A stretch of 64,000 nt of DNA from XYD12-FULL-36-8 sp964613805 (lineage in GTDB: Bacteria; Bacteroidota; Ignavibacteria; Ignavibacteriales; Ignavibacteriaceae). The position numbers and the translations under genes are program-made. This document shows, one piece after another, positions 27,817 to 37,245 of the stretch (position 1 is its first letter; each line of letters begins with the position of its first letter). The notes beneath the pieces were generated by a model. That model did not search any database. It had not been told where the DNA came from and saw nothing but the letters and a program-made list of their open reading frames with translations. The stretch is from positions 82,335-146,334 of the forward strand of contig CAZTJF010000008.1 of NCBI GenBank assembly GCA_964613805.1. The letters run 5' to 3'.

Positions 27817-28218
27817 TTATCCTTTGATATTTAATTTTTCATCTCCAAATGCAAAAGGAAGCAACTCGGAGAGCTTAAGGACTTTGGTTTCCTTTTTATG
27901 ATTAACCATTATTACATCAACGTTTCCGCAAAGATCACTTATGACTTGTCTGCATGCACCGCAAGGCGGACAGAAATCCGGCGCATCACTTGCGATGGCA
28001 ATAGCTTTGAATTTTCTCTCACCTTCCAAATATGCATTAAAGATTGCAGTCCGCTCGGCACAAATTGTTAAGCTGTAAGAACTGTTTTCTATGTTTGCAC
28101 CAATGTAAATTTTATCATCTTCAGTAAGCAGTGCAGCTCCAACATGAAAGTTTGAGTAGGGAGGATGCGCTTTTGATTTTGCTTTTATCGCTTCTTCCGC
28201 GAGTTGTGTATTGGTCAT
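27817..28218 (-). CDS. cdd: cytidine deaminase
   Basis: Deaminates (deoxy)cytidine to (deoxy)uridine. The 133-residue protein has both zinc motifs of the small homotetrameric class: CAERTAIFNA (catalytic Glu) and PPCGACRQV (two Cys ligands). It completes the nucleoside salvage neighbourhood with tdk, the CNT carrier and punA, although repeat elements lie on both sides and it may be transcribed on its own. Confidence 0.96.
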   Translation of the reverse strand: MTNTQLAEEAIKAKSKAHPPYSNFHVGAALLTEDDKIYIGANIENSSYSLTICAERTAIFNAYLEGERKFKAIAIASDAPDFCPPCGACRQVISDLCGNVDVIMVNHKKETKVLKLSELLPFAFGDEKLNIKG

Positions 28219-28318
28219 TTTATTTATTTTTTGTTCGTTGCTAAAAATATTGGTTTTGAGTTTAATTTAAAAGTGAGTTTCACCTTTAAGGTGAGTCTTA
28301 CTTAGTATAAAAACTAAA

Positions 28319-28350
28319 GATTGCTTCGGTCGTTCCTCCCTCGCAATGAC
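28319..28350 (-). repeat. GTCATTGCGAG dispersed repeat, single arm
   Basis: A second single-arm copy, nearly identical to that at 27777 and in the same orientation, flanking cdd on its other side. It ends ten bases before the stop codon of the helicase gene. A small palindrome CACCTTTAAGGTG lies close by at 28281-28293. Confidence 0.7.
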
Positions 28351-28360
28351 TTGAAGTGCA

Positions 28361-30364
28361 TTAAAAATCCTCATCGAGCAGCCAGCCCTGTGCTAAATCT
28401 TTGTTCATTTCGGAAATGAAACGAGAAGGTTTGGATAGAGTTTTTCCAGCTTCTCGATCATAAATGTTCATTGGATAAGTTATAAAAAGATTTTGCTTCG
28501 CTCGAGTTGAGGCAACATACATCAATCTTCTTTCTTCTTCTAAAGTTTCTAAATTTTCCACCGATCGGCTTGATGGGAAAAATCCCTCAACAGCGTGAAT
28601 GATAAATACAGAATGCCACTCCAATCCTTTAGCTGAGTGAATTGTTGAAAGTGTGACATACTCTTCTTCTTTATCAGTGGCTTCAATATCAATTATGGAG
28701 TCAATTATCGGCTCGATTGCCATATCAGCCAGCAAGCTGTCAAGCGATTTGTAATTTTCAGTAATGTTGAGGAATATGTCTAAATCTTTTTTCCGCTTAT
28801 TAAAATCATCATACTTATCCTTAAAAATTGGATAGTAGTAATCAACTACCAATTGAGCTTTTTCAGAAGGAAGCTCTTGCTTTGTATGAAGCTGATATAA
28901 AAGCTGGAATAACTTGGCAATCATATCATTGTATCTGAAACCAGTTTGTGCATCGGGATTTGCTTTAATTGTAAGACGCGCAGTTGCAAGTTCATCCAAT
29001 ATTTTTTGTGCAGTTTTGGGACCTACTCCCTCATGCAGCAATAGAACTCTATACCAGCTCACAATATCTTTTGGGTTTGCAGCAATTCGCAAGAAAGCCA
29101 AAACATCTTTTATGTGAGCAGTTTCAATGAACTTCATCCCGCCAAATTTTTGAAAAGAAATATTTGCCTTGTTAAGCTCGATTTCAAGATCAAAAGAAAA
29201 AAATGAAGAACGAAAAAGCACAGCTATATCTTTAAGTGGAACTCCTTCTTCTCTAAGATCAAGAATTTTATCAACAATAAATTTAGATTGAAGATTCTCA
29301 GTTGAAGCAGCAACGATGAAAGGTAAATCGCCTCCACCTCTTCTTGTGTAAAGATGTTTTTCATACTTCTCAACCGCGCCTTCAATAATTTTGTTTGTGA
29401 AATCGAGAATTGGCTGCACACTCCGATAATTTTCTTCAAGCTTAATGATTTTGGTATCAGGAAAAAGAATGGGGAATTCGATTATGTTTTTGAAGTTAGC
29501 TCCGCGAAAAGAATAGATTGACTGCGAGTCATCACCAACAACCATAATATTTTTATTTAACTGAGTAAGCCCTAACACAACTTCCGCCTGCAGTTTGTTA
29601 GTGTCCTGGTATTCATCAACCATTACAAATTTTATTGTTGAGAGGAGAGATTTGGCTGAGGGGCTAAGATCATTCAGAAAGTTTTTCAAGTAAACAAGCA
29701 GGTCGTCATAGTCGAGCAGGTTATTTTTACGTTTGTATTCATCGTACACTTTCTTTATGCCTATAATTTTATCCAACTGATCCACAAAATGCGGATATGA
29801 ACCTTCAATTATGTCTTCAACAGACTTTCCGGTATTTACACTCAAACTAAAAACTTTGTTGAGAGTTTGTTTGTTGGGAAATCGTTTTTCTTTAGAGATA
29901 AATCCAGCTTGAGATCGAATTAGATTTATTACATCTTCACTGTCACCTTGATCTAAAATGGTAAATGATGAATCAAGATTAAGGGCTTTATAATATTTTC
30001 TTAGTGTATGGTTTGCAAACGAGTGAAAAGTACCACCCAATATTTTTGAGCATCTGTGATCAAGCAAAACTGCTGCACGATTCATCATCTCATTTGCAGC
30101 TTTTCTTGTGAAAGTTAATAGTAAAATAGATTTTGGATCATGACCAAGTTCAACTAACCTTGCCACACGATAAACTAGAGTTCTTGTTTTTCCTGTTCCA
30201 GCACCTGCAATAATTAAGTACGCGCCATCGAGCGCGGAGGCGGCATCAAACTGTGCAGGGTTTAAGGCATTCTGATAGTTAATCTGAAATTTGTTTTCAT
30301 CAATACATCTTTTGCTTACTTGGTTTTCACCAATTCTCTTTAATGAATATTTTTTTTGAATCAT
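28361..30364 (-). CDS. UvrD/PcrA-family superfamily 1 DNA helicase
   Basis: A 667-residue ATP-dependent 3'-5' DNA helicase. Visible SF1A motifs in order: QLNPAQ-like Q motif (LNPAQFDAA), Walker A AGAGTGKTRTLV, motif Ia TFTRKAANEMM, motif II VDEYQDTN, motif III VGDDSQSIYSFRGA, motif IV EENYRS, motif V TIHSAKGLEW, motif VI EERRLMYVASTRAK. Shorter than UvrD itself. Roles in repair or recombination follow from the family; which member it is cannot be decided by eye. Confidence 0.92.
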   Translation of the reverse strand: MIQKKYSLKRIGENQVSKRCIDENKFQINYQNALNPAQFDAASALDGAYLIIAGAGTGKTRTLVYRVARLVELGHDPKSILLLTFTRKAANEMMNRAAVLLDHRCSKILGGTFHSFANHTLRKYYKALNLDSSFTILDQGDSEDVINLIRSQAGFISKEKRFPNKQTLNKVFSLSVNTGKSVEDIIEGSYPHFVDQLDKIIGIKKVYDEYKRKNNLLDYDDLLVYLKNFLNDLSPSAKSLLSTIKFVMVDEYQDTNKLQAEVVLGLTQLNKNIMVVGDDSQSIYSFRGANFKNIIEFPILFPDTKIIKLEENYRSVQPILDFTNKIIEGAVEKYEKHLYTRRGGGDLPFIVAASTENLQSKFIVDKILDLREEGVPLKDIAVLFRSSFFSFDLEIELNKANISFQKFGGMKFIETAHIKDVLAFLRIAANPKDIVSWYRVLLLHEGVGPKTAQKILDELATARLTIKANPDAQTGFRYNDMIAKLFQLLYQLHTKQELPSEKAQLVVDYYYPIFKDKYDDFNKRKKDLDIFLNITENYKSLDSLLADMAIEPIIDSIIDIEATDKEEEYVTLSTIHSAKGLEWHSVFIIHAVEGFFPSSRSVENLETLEEERRLMYVASTRAKQNLFITYPMNIYDREAGKTLSKPSRFISEMNKDLAQGWLLDEDF

Positions 30365-30818
30365 TTACCGGATGGATTGAAAGATTGAATATTGATTTAC
30401 GTGAGCCAAATATAACTAAAATGAATTAATCAATTCAGGAGTTCTATCGAAGCGGGAAGTAAGTTCTGATATAATGCCATCGTTTAGTGGAATATTGTTC
30501 GTTTTTCAAACACATAACTAACAACGGACAGGGTAAAAATTTAATTGCTCAGAGCAATACAACCTGTATCAAAATAGGTTGAGAATAGAGATAATTTTCA
30601 AATCAAATGAAACTGAAGCATTCTGCTGCTGGTATAATTGTTGCCACCCGAAGGATACCGGTTTTATCATAATACAGGCATAAATTGTTCATAAGTAGTA
30701 GGTGTTTTTCGGTCATTTTACATTAAATTGAGGTATAAGTTAATTATTTATATATTTGAACGAAACATTTGGTATGTATAAAGTGTTATCACTATAGAAA
30801 ATTGAAAAAAGGATAAAA
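30365..30818. other. 454-base spacer upstream of clpC with clustered stem-loops
   Basis: No credible coding frame. Three stem-loops lie in a row: ATTGCTC/GAGCAAT (30544-30558), CAACCT/AGGTTG (30560-30581) and CTGGTAT/ATACCGG (30629-30661), the last followed by TTTTAT. They could belong to a small RNA ending at the third hairpin, or to a regulatory leader. A candidate clpC promoter lies further right at 30728-30758. Confidence 0.4.
30728..30758 (+). promoter_or_regulatory. candidate Bacteroidetes-type promoter for clpC
   Basis: TTG at 30728-30730 and TATATTTG at 30751-30758 are separated by 20 bases, which matches the Bacteroidetes primary sigma pattern TTG-N19-21-TAnnTTTG. It lies 60 bases before the clpC start. 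The pattern is loose in AT-rich DNA, and its use in this lineage is an assumption. Confidence 0.4.
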
Positions 30819-33323
30819 ATGGACGGAAATTTTTCGGATAGATTGCAAGAGGTAATTAGGTTAAGCCGCGAAGAAGCTTTAAGGTTAGGTCACGATTACA
30901 TTGGAACTGAGCATCTTTTACTCGGAATAATCAGAGAGGGACAAGGAGTTGCGATTAGGATTTTAAGAAATCTCGATTGCGATCTCATCAAACTAAAAAA
31001 AGCCATTGAAGATACAGTTAGAACTGCCGGCGGAACTATGACCATCGGAAATATTCCATTGACGAAGCAAGCTGAAAAAGTTTTGAAGATTACCCAAATT
31101 GAATCTAAAATTTACAAAGCAGATGTTATAGGAACCGAACATCTTCTCCTCTCTCTGTTGAGAGACGAAGATAACATCGCAACACAAATTCTTCATCAGT
31201 TTAATGTGACTTACGAAAATTCTCGTGCAGAATTAAATTCAATGTTGAGCAGTAAAAGCTCCAAGGATCCGTCAGGCTCAATTCCCGTTCCTGATAAAAG
31301 ATCTGATCGCACAAAAACCCCTGTGTTAGATAATTTTGGACGAGACCTTACAAAACTTGCTGCAGAAGACAAGCTTGATCCCGTTATTGGTCGTGAAAAA
31401 GAAATTGAAAGAGTTGCTCAAATTCTTAGTAGAAGAAAGAAAAACAATCCAGTTTTAATAGGCGAACCTGGTGTAGGAAAAACTGCAATTGCAGAAGGTT
31501 TGGCTTTGCGGATTGTGCAAAAGAAAGTTCCTAGAATTCTACAGGATAAACGGGTTGTAACTTTAGACCTTGCGGGACTTGTAGCTGGTACAAAATACCG
31601 TGGTCAATTTGAAGAAAGAATGAAAGCTTTGATGAATGAACTTGAAAAGGCAAAAGATGTCATTCTTTTTATAGATGAATTACATACCATTGTTGGTGCT
31701 GGCGGGGCTTCAGGTTCTTTAGATGCTTCTAACATGTTTAAGCCGGCATTATCCCGCGGTGATATTCAATGTATTGGTGCAACCACTCTGGATGAATATA
31801 GAAAATATATTGAGACCGATGGTGCATTAGATCGAAGATTTCAAAAAGTTATGGTTGAACCTCCAACTTATGATGAAACAATTAAAATTTTAGCAAATAT
31901 AAAATTTAAATATGAAGAACATCATCATGTAAGATACTCTGATGATGCAATTGAATCAGCAGTGAAGTTAAGTAATAGATACATTACTGATAGACTTCTT
32001 CCTGATAAAGCAATTGATGTTTTAGATGAAGCCGGCTCAAGAGTTCATATGGGTAATTTCGAAGTATCAAAGGAAATTCTTGATCTCGAAGGTGAAATTG
32101 AAAAAGTACGAGCTGAAAAAACTTCGGTTGTGAAAAAGCAGGATTATGAAGAAGCTGCACGACTTCGAGATAGGGAAAGAACTCTTCAAAGTGATTTAGA
32201 AATCGCTAAACGTGAATGGGATGCCAAAACCCGGGATATCGTTCACGACGTTACAGAAGAAGATATTGCAACTGTTGTAGCAATGATGACTGGTATTCCT
32301 GTAAACAGAGTTGCTCAAACAGAATCAGAAAAATTATTGAACATGGCAGCTGCTCTAAAAGGATATATAGTCGGGCAGGAGGAAGCGGTTGAAAAATTAT
32401 CCAAGGCAATTAGAAGAACGCGCGCGGGATTGAAAAATCCAAGCAGACCAATTGGCAGTTTTATCTTCTTAGGTCCAACAGGTGTCGGAAAGACCGAGCT
32501 ATGTAAAGTAATTGCAAAATATTTATTTGATTCTGAAGATGCATTGATTCGTATTGATATGAGTGAATACATGGAAAAGTTTTCAGTTTCAAGACTTGTC
32601 GGCGCACCTCCTGGATATGTTGGTTATGAAGAGGGCGGTCAATTAACTGAAAAAGTTAGAAGACGACCTTATTCAGTTGTTTTATTTGATGAGATTGAAA
32701 AAGCCCATCCCGATATATTCAGCATACTCTTACAAGTACTTGATGATGGTGTTCTAACTGACAGCTTAGGAAGAAAAGTTGATTTCAAGAATACAATAAT
32801 CATCATGACTTCGAACATCGGTACACGTGATATTAAGAATATTGGTTCTTATGGTTTCGGCGGTGAATCTGAAGCAGATAGATATTCTAATCTGAAAAAC
32901 ACTGTTGAAGAAGCAATGAAAAAATTATTCAATCCGGAATTTCTCAACCGGTTAGATGAAATAATTGTTTTCAGAAATTTAGAAAGAGAAGATATTCTGC
33001 AAATTATTGATATAGAATTGAAAGATCTTTACAAAAATATGCATGATAATAAAATGGTATTAACCCTCGATCAGTCCGCTAAAAATTTCTTGGTTGATAA
33101 AGGATTTGACCAAAAGTACGGCGCGAGACCATTGAAACGAGCAATTCAAAAATATGTTGAGGATCCTCTTGCTGAAGAGATTCTGCGAAGTTCATTCAAA
33201 GACGGAGCTAAAATAATTGCAAAACATTTTGAAAATACCGATCACATTGTTTTTATTGATGAGGATGCTAAGATTGATATTTCTGATGAAGCCAAAGAAA
33301 GTGCCGGTTCTGAAGAAAATTAA
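30819..33323 (+). CDS. clpC: ATP-dependent Clp protease ATP-binding subunit ClpC
   Basis: An 834-residue Hsp100 unfoldase that feeds proteins to ClpP. A double Clp-N repeat (residues about 1-145, starting FSDRLQEVIRLSREEALRLGHDYIGTEHLLL) is followed by AAA domain 1 (GEPGVGKTAIAEG), the middle domain with a UVR-like motif (KKQDYEEAARLRDRE) that defines ClpC, and AAA domain 2 (GPTGVGKTELCK, NIGTRDI). Its start has AAAAAGGATAAAA upstream. It is transcribed alone and closed by a clear terminator. Confidence 0.96.
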   Translation: MDGNFSDRLQEVIRLSREEALRLGHDYIGTEHLLLGIIREGQGVAIRILRNLDCDLIKLKKAIEDTVRTAGGTMTIGNIPLTKQAEKVLKITQIESKIYKADVIGTEHLLLSLLRDEDNIATQILHQFNVTYENSRAELNSMLSSKSSKDPSGSIPVPDKRSDRTKTPVLDNFGRDLTKLAAEDKLDPVIGREKEIERVAQILSRRKKNNPVLIGEPGVGKTAIAEGLALRIVQKKVPRILQDKRVVTLDLAGLVAGTKYRGQFEERMKALMNELEKAKDVILFIDELHTIVGAGGASGSLDASNMFKPALSRGDIQCIGATTLDEYRKYIETDGALDRRFQKVMVEPPTYDETIKILANIKFKYEEHHHVRYSDDAIESAVKLSNRYITDRLLPDKAIDVLDEAGSRVHMGNFEVSKEILDLEGEIEKVRAEKTSVVKKQDYEEAARLRDRERTLQSDLEIAKREWDAKTRDIVHDVTEEDIATVVAMMTGIPVNRVAQTESEKLLNMAAALKGYIVGQEEAVEKLSKAIRRTRAGLKNPSRPIGSFIFLGPTGVGKTELCKVIAKYLFDSEDALIRIDMSEYMEKFSVSRLVGAPPGYVGYEEGGQLTEKVRRRPYSVVLFDEIEKAHPDIFSILLQVLDDGVLTDSLGRKVDFKNTIIIMTSNIGTRDIKNIGSYGFGGESEADRYSNLKNTVEEAMKKLFNPEFLNRLDEIIVFRNLEREDILQIIDIELKDLYKNMHDNKMVLTLDQSAKNFLVDKGFDQKYGARPLKRAIQKYVEDPLAEEILRSSFKDGAKIIAKHFENTDHIVFIDEDAKIDISDEAKESAGSEEN

Positions 33324-33345
33324 TTCAGCAAAAAATTCTTAAATT

Positions 33346-33379
33346 AAAAGCGTATTAATTTTTTAATACGCTTTTTTTA
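33346..33379 (+). terminator. intrinsic terminator of clpC
   Basis: AAAGCGTATTAA (33347-33358) pairs perfectly with TTAATACGCTTT (33363-33374) around a 4-base loop, and a run of T follows. It starts 23 bases after the clpC stop codon. Confidence 0.9.
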
Positions 33380-33405
33380 TGAAAAAATACATTTACTGAA
33401 CCACA

Positions 33406-33578
33406 CAATATTTCGTCTCGATGAGGACTTTCGAAAAACTATTTGGAAATAAAGAGCTGCCAATATTTTGTCTCTAACGAGATAAAAATATAATAGTTAG
33501 AATAGGTTCTTTTAAGAACGAAATATTGGTAACATAAAAATTAAGAAAATTAACAAGTTCCGTAGGGAACGAGATATT
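33406..33578. repeat. multi-unit hairpin repeat with CGAAATATTG cores
   Basis: Two right-facing units, each a GTTC...GAAC hairpin followed by GA(A/G)ATATT, start at 33506 and 33557. Two left-facing cores, CAATATTTCGTCTCG at 33406 and CAATATTTTGTCTC at 33461, lie before them. CAATATTTCG at 33406 is an exact inverse of CGAAATATTG at 33519. This fills most of the clpC-pterin dehydratase spacer. Confidence 0.5.
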
Positions 33579-33602
33579 TAAAGAATTTAGGAAAGCATTA
33601 AA

Positions 33603-33884
33603 ATGAGTTTGTTAACAGAAAATGAAGTAAGAAATAAATTATCAAATTTTGTTGGCTGGAGCTATTCGAGCAATCAGATTAGTAAAGAATTTAAGTTAGC
33701 CAATTTTAAGGAAGCACTTGCATTCGTAAATAAAGTTGGAGAAACCGCAGAAGCCATGGATCATCATCCCGATATTTTAATGCATAGCTGGAATAAAGTT
33801 AAAATCTCCATCTCCACACACAGCGAAGGTGGGGTAACTACTAAAGATTTTCAATTAGCAGAGAAAATAGAATCGCTAAAATGA
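33603..33884 (+). CDS. 4a-hydroxytetrahydrobiopterin (pterin-4a-carbinolamine) dehydratase
   Basis: A 93-residue enzyme that recycles the oxidised pterin cofactor of aromatic amino acid hydroxylases. The family signature AEAMDHHPDI (with paired His), the Trp-containing WNKVKISISTHSEGGVTTKDFQLA strand and the small size fit well. No aromatic amino acid hydroxylase is visible in the window. It is followed after 27 bases by pyrE, apparently a loose operon without functional link. Confidence 0.92.
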   Translation: MSLLTENEVRNKLSNFVGWSYSSNQISKEFKLANFKEALAFVNKVGETAEAMDHHPDILMHSWNKVKISISTHSEGGVTTKDFQLAEKIESLK

Positions 33885-33911
33885 AATTTGTAAATTTGAA
33901 ATGAGATTTTT

Positions 33912-34496
33912 ATGAGCTTAAATGAAAAAGAAATATTAAACATTTTTTATAAAACCGAAGCATTGCTGGAAGGACATTTTCTTCTGACTTCCGGACGACA
34001 TGGCAGCCAATATTTTCAGTGTGCAAAAGTATTGCAATACACGGACTACAACACTCAAATTTGTGAAAAAATATCAGACCATTTTAAAAATTTTGAGATT
34101 AATACAGTTATTGCTCCGGCACTTGGTGGTATCATAGTTGGGCAGGAAGTTGCTCGCCAACTAAATAAAAAATTTATTTTTGCGGAGAGAGAACAAGCTG
34201 CATTAACCTTACGCAGAGGATTTTCATTAACCGAAAATGAAAAAGTCCTTGTCTGCGAAGATGTTGTAACTACCGGCGGTTCAGTTTTCGAGACAATTGA
34301 TATTGTTAAATCCTTTGGTGCAAAAGTGATTGGAGTAGGATTCATAGTTGATCGAAGTAATGGAAAAGTTAGTTTCGGTTATCCTCAATTCAGCGCATTG
34401 AAAGTTAATGCAGTTTCGTTTTCAGCAGAAGACTGCGAACTTTGTAAAAAAGGTATTTCTTTAGTTAAACCCGGCTCAAGAAAAGTTACTGTATAA
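33912..34496 (+). CDS. pyrE: orotate phosphoribosyltransferase
   Basis: Transfers phosphoribose from PRPP to orotate, giving OMP in pyrimidine synthesis. The 194-residue protein has the PRPP motif VLVCEDVVTTGGSVFETI, the APALGGIIVGQEVARQL segment and the FAEREQAALTLRRGF loop. A late Cys pair (CELCKKG) is of the type seen in the clade with slightly longer C-termini. The start is the ATG at 33912. Confidence 0.94.
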   Translation: MSLNEKEILNIFYKTEALLEGHFLLTSGRHGSQYFQCAKVLQYTDYNTQICEKISDHFKNFEINTVIAPALGGIIVGQEVARQLNKKFIFAEREQAALTLRRGFSLTENEKVLVCEDVVTTGGSVFETIDIVKSFGAKVIGVGFIVDRSNGKVSFGYPQFSALKVNAVSFSAEDCELCKKGISLVKPGSRKVTV

Positions 34497-34528
34497 AATT
34501 CTCATCACATTCTTAAATTATTTTCAAA

Positions 34529-35812
34529 ATGAATATAAAATTCTTACTCATACTCTTTCTCTTACTCTGTTTTTCACAACTTTTTCCGCAGTCAAAGTTT
34601 GAGGATCACTTTTTAGATAAAACACTTCGCATTGATTACTTCCACACTGGAAACTTTGAAAATGAATATTATTCCATTGACGAACTAATCGAAGAACCTT
34701 ATTGGGGCGGTTCAAAAATAAATTTGATTGATAAGTTCGATTTTGGCAAGTACGAAGTTATTGTGTATGATTCTGCATATCAAAAAATTATATATACAAG
34801 AACCTACTCTACACTTTTTAGCGAGTGGCAGACAACAGAAGAAGCTAAATCAACCTCACGAACATTTACAGAAACCGTACTGATCCCATACCCCAAGAAT
34901 AAAGTTCATATTGAATTCTTTAGCCGCAACAGAAAAAATTATATGATAAAGCAGTTTGAATATGCTGTTGATCCCAAAAACATTTTTATAAAGAAGGAGC
35001 GTTCGAAAGAATTTAGTTCCTTTCAAATTTTCAATTCGGGTGAATCATCAAAGAAAGTTGATATAGTTATTCTTCCTGAAGGTTATACAAAATCAGAATT
35101 AGAAACATTTAAACAGGATTGTCAAAGATTTACAGATTACTTATTTACAAAATTACCTTTCAATGACAATAAAGCTAAGTTTAACATTTGGGGAGTTGAA
35201 GCGCCTTCTGAACAATCAGGCACCGATTTTCCTGCGAAGGGAGTTTGGACCAAAACGCTTCTCAATTCAAATTTTTCAACATTTGGAACAGAACGTTATT
35301 TAATGACAATGGATAATAAATCTGTTCGAGATATAGCATCTAATGCACCTTATGATCAGATTTACATTCTGGTTAACACAAACGAATATGGCGGCGGAGC
35401 TATTTATAATTATTATTCTGTATGTGTAAATGGAAGCCGTTTTTCTGAAAAAGTATTCGTGCATGAATTTGGCCATGGGTTTGCTTCGCTTGCAGATGAG
35501 TATGTTACAGATGATGTGTCATATCAAAATTTTTATGAATTGGATGTTGAACCGGTTGATCCAAATCTTACAACACTTGTAGATTTTAATTCAAAGTGGA
35601 AAAATCTTGTTAAGGATGAAACTCCAATTCCCACACCAGAAACAAGTGACTATAAAAATGTTGTTGGAGCTTTTGAGGGAGGCGGATATGTTCCAAAAGG
35701 AATTTACCGTCCAATGATGGATTGCATAATGCGATCCAATGCAGCTCAAAAGTTTTGTGTCGTGTGTGACAAAGCAATCAAAGAGATGATTGACTTTTAC
35801 GCAGATGAGTAA
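34529..35812 (+). CDS. secreted M64-family (IgA-peptidase-like) metallopeptidase
   Basis: A 427-residue secreted zinc peptidase with a signal peptide ending near residue 20 (FPQS). Residues about 25-155 form an N-terminal beta domain; the catalytic domain begins near VDIVILPEGYTKSEL. The zinc motif is HEFGHGFASLADEY, characteristic of family M64, and the C-terminal cysteines in MDCIMRSNAAQKFCVVC match the family end. Function of bacterial M64 enzymes outside Clostridium ramosum IgA cleavage is largely unknown; a role in external protein breakdown is inference. Confidence 0.9.
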   Translation: MNIKFLLILFLLLCFSQLFPQSKFEDHFLDKTLRIDYFHTGNFENEYYSIDELIEEPYWGGSKINLIDKFDFGKYEVIVYDSAYQKIIYTRTYSTLFSEWQTTEEAKSTSRTFTETVLIPYPKNKVHIEFFSRNRKNYMIKQFEYAVDPKNIFIKKERSKEFSSFQIFNSGESSKKVDIVILPEGYTKSELETFKQDCQRFTDYLFTKLPFNDNKAKFNIWGVEAPSEQSGTDFPAKGVWTKTLLNSNFSTFGTERYLMTMDNKSVRDIASNAPYDQIYILVNTNEYGGGAIYNYYSVCVNGSRFSEKVFVHEFGHGFASLADEYVTDDVSYQNFYELDVEPVDPNLTTLVDFNSKWKNLVKDETPIPTPETSDYKNVVGAFEGGGYVPKGIYRPMMDCIMRSNAAQKFCVVCDKAIKEMIDFYADE

Positions 35813-35830
35813 TAGAGAATATTTTTACTT

Positions 35831-35858
35831 GGCAGTCTTGGTCCACACCTTGACTGCC
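35831..35858. repeat. GGCAGTC inverted repeat after the M64 gene
   Basis: GGCAGTC (35831-35837) and GACTGCC (35852-35858) form a 7-bp stem 18 bases after the M64 stop. It lacks a directly attached T run, so I call it a hairpin and only a possible terminator. Confidence 0.35.
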
Positions 35859-36012
35859 CCGAGTTGTTTTCAATCTAAACCCAAATATTTTGTCACGGAA
35901 TGGTTCATGACAACCGGGTTCTGTGATTAAGAAACACTATCCAAATCGTGGGGTTAATGCATTCCCAGAAAGGATTTTTTAATGAATATCAAATCAAAAA
36001 AAATGAAATTTT

Positions 36013-37245
36013 ATGGATCAAAAAAAATTATATAAAACTGTAGAGACAATTGCTTCACAATTATTTGAATCTGAAAAAGATATGCTGATTGCAGTTCTTA
36101 AACAGATTGTCGAACAAAAAGAAACCAGCATAACTGGCGGAAGAATTTGGCAATTGAATATTCAAAAAGAAGCATACAAACTATTTTATCAAACAGGTAA
36201 TATTGAAAGAATTAATCCTGGATTTGTATTAACTCTGAAAGGTTATCCGGTTTTTGATTTAATCGCAAGAGAAAGAACAATTCTTGGTAATGAAACAAAT
36301 GCAATACTGAGAAAGAAAGGTATCTTTAAATATTCTGCCTCCGGAGTTGGAGATAAAATAAAAATACATGATAAATTTTATTATGAATATTTACTTGCTT
36401 TGAACAGTGATGAAATAGATGAAGAAAGAAGATACACGTTAAATATTATTGCCACAGCTCTCACATCTCAAATTAAGCAGCGTAAGTATTCGGTTCGAGC
36501 AAAAACTTTAAAGGCAGATATTGACAAAGCAAGAGAACTGCAAAAAAGTATTCTTCCCGAACATGATTACAGATTTCACAATTATGAATTGTTTGGTATT
36601 ACAAGTCCCGCAGAAATTGTCGGCGGAGATTTTTTTGATTATCTGGAAGTCGGTGATGATAACCAGCGTTTAGGAGTTGTTGTTGGCGATGCTGCTAGCA
36701 AAGGTGTAAGTGCTGCTGCAGAGGCAATGTACATTTCAGGTGCAGTTAGAATGGCAAGCAGCTTTCAAATAAAAATTTCTGCTTTAATGAAAAAAGTTAA
36801 TGAGCTTGTTAATAAAATATTTAGCGATGATAAGTTTGCCTCGTTATTTTATGGTGAGTTATCCGATGATAACGGCGGTTTGTTCCTTTACGCGAATGCC
36901 GGACATAACCCTCCATTTTTCATAAGAAGTAATTCTGATAACATAATTAGATTAGATCCAACAGGACCTGTAATTGGTCCAACTCCTCATGCAAAATACA
37001 AAATTGAGAATATAAACTTTCTCAAAGGTGATATTCTTGTCATTTATTCTGATGGTGTAATTGATTCTACTGATCAGAGTTTTAATTACTATGGTGAAGA
37101 ACGCTTTATAAATAAATTAAAAACTTTAAAGCAAAAGTCTGCCAAAGAAATAACATACTCGGTTCTAGAGGATGTAATGAAGTTTAGTAAGAAAGGGAAG
37201 TACAATGATGATAAATCACTTGTGGTGATTAAGAGGATGAAGTGA
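36013..37245 (+). CDS. SpoIIE-family PP2C-type serine phosphatase with degenerate N-terminal sensor domain
   Basis: A 410-residue soluble protein. Residues 1-155 are an alpha/beta sensor region with weak GAF resemblance. The linker DIDKARELQKSILPEHD leads into a SpoIIE phosphatase domain. The first metal motif is intact (VGGDFFDYL), but the second reads GDAASKGVSAAAEA in place of DVSGKG, and the end is NDDKSLVVIK. The Asp residues are kept, so it may still be active, but it is a diverged member compared with the three enzymes at 11-18 kb. It is not next to a STAS or kinase gene. Confidence 0.85.
   Translation: MDQKKLYKTVETIASQLFESEKDMLIAVLKQIVEQKETSITGGRIWQLNIQKEAYKLFYQTGNIERINPGFVLTLKGYPVFDLIARERTILGNETNAILRKKGIFKYSASGVGDKIKIHDKFYYEYLLALNSDEIDEERRYTLNIIATALTSQIKQRKYSVRAKTLKADIDKARELQKSILPEHDYRFHNYELFGITSPAEIVGGDFFDYLEVGDDNQRLGVVVGDAASKGVSAAAEAMYISGAVRMASSFQIKISALMKKVNELVNKIFSDDKFASLFYGELSDDNGGLFLYANAGHNPPFFIRSNSDNIIRLDPTGPVIGPTPHAKYKIENINFLKGDILVIYSDGVIDSTDQSFNYYGEERFINKLKTLKQKSAKEITYSVLEDVMKFSKKGKYNDDKSLVVIKRMK

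Noticed and set aside
33406..33578. Possible CRISPR array
   Set aside because: The repeated units are few, vary in sequence and orientation, and have no regular spacers; no cas genes are present.
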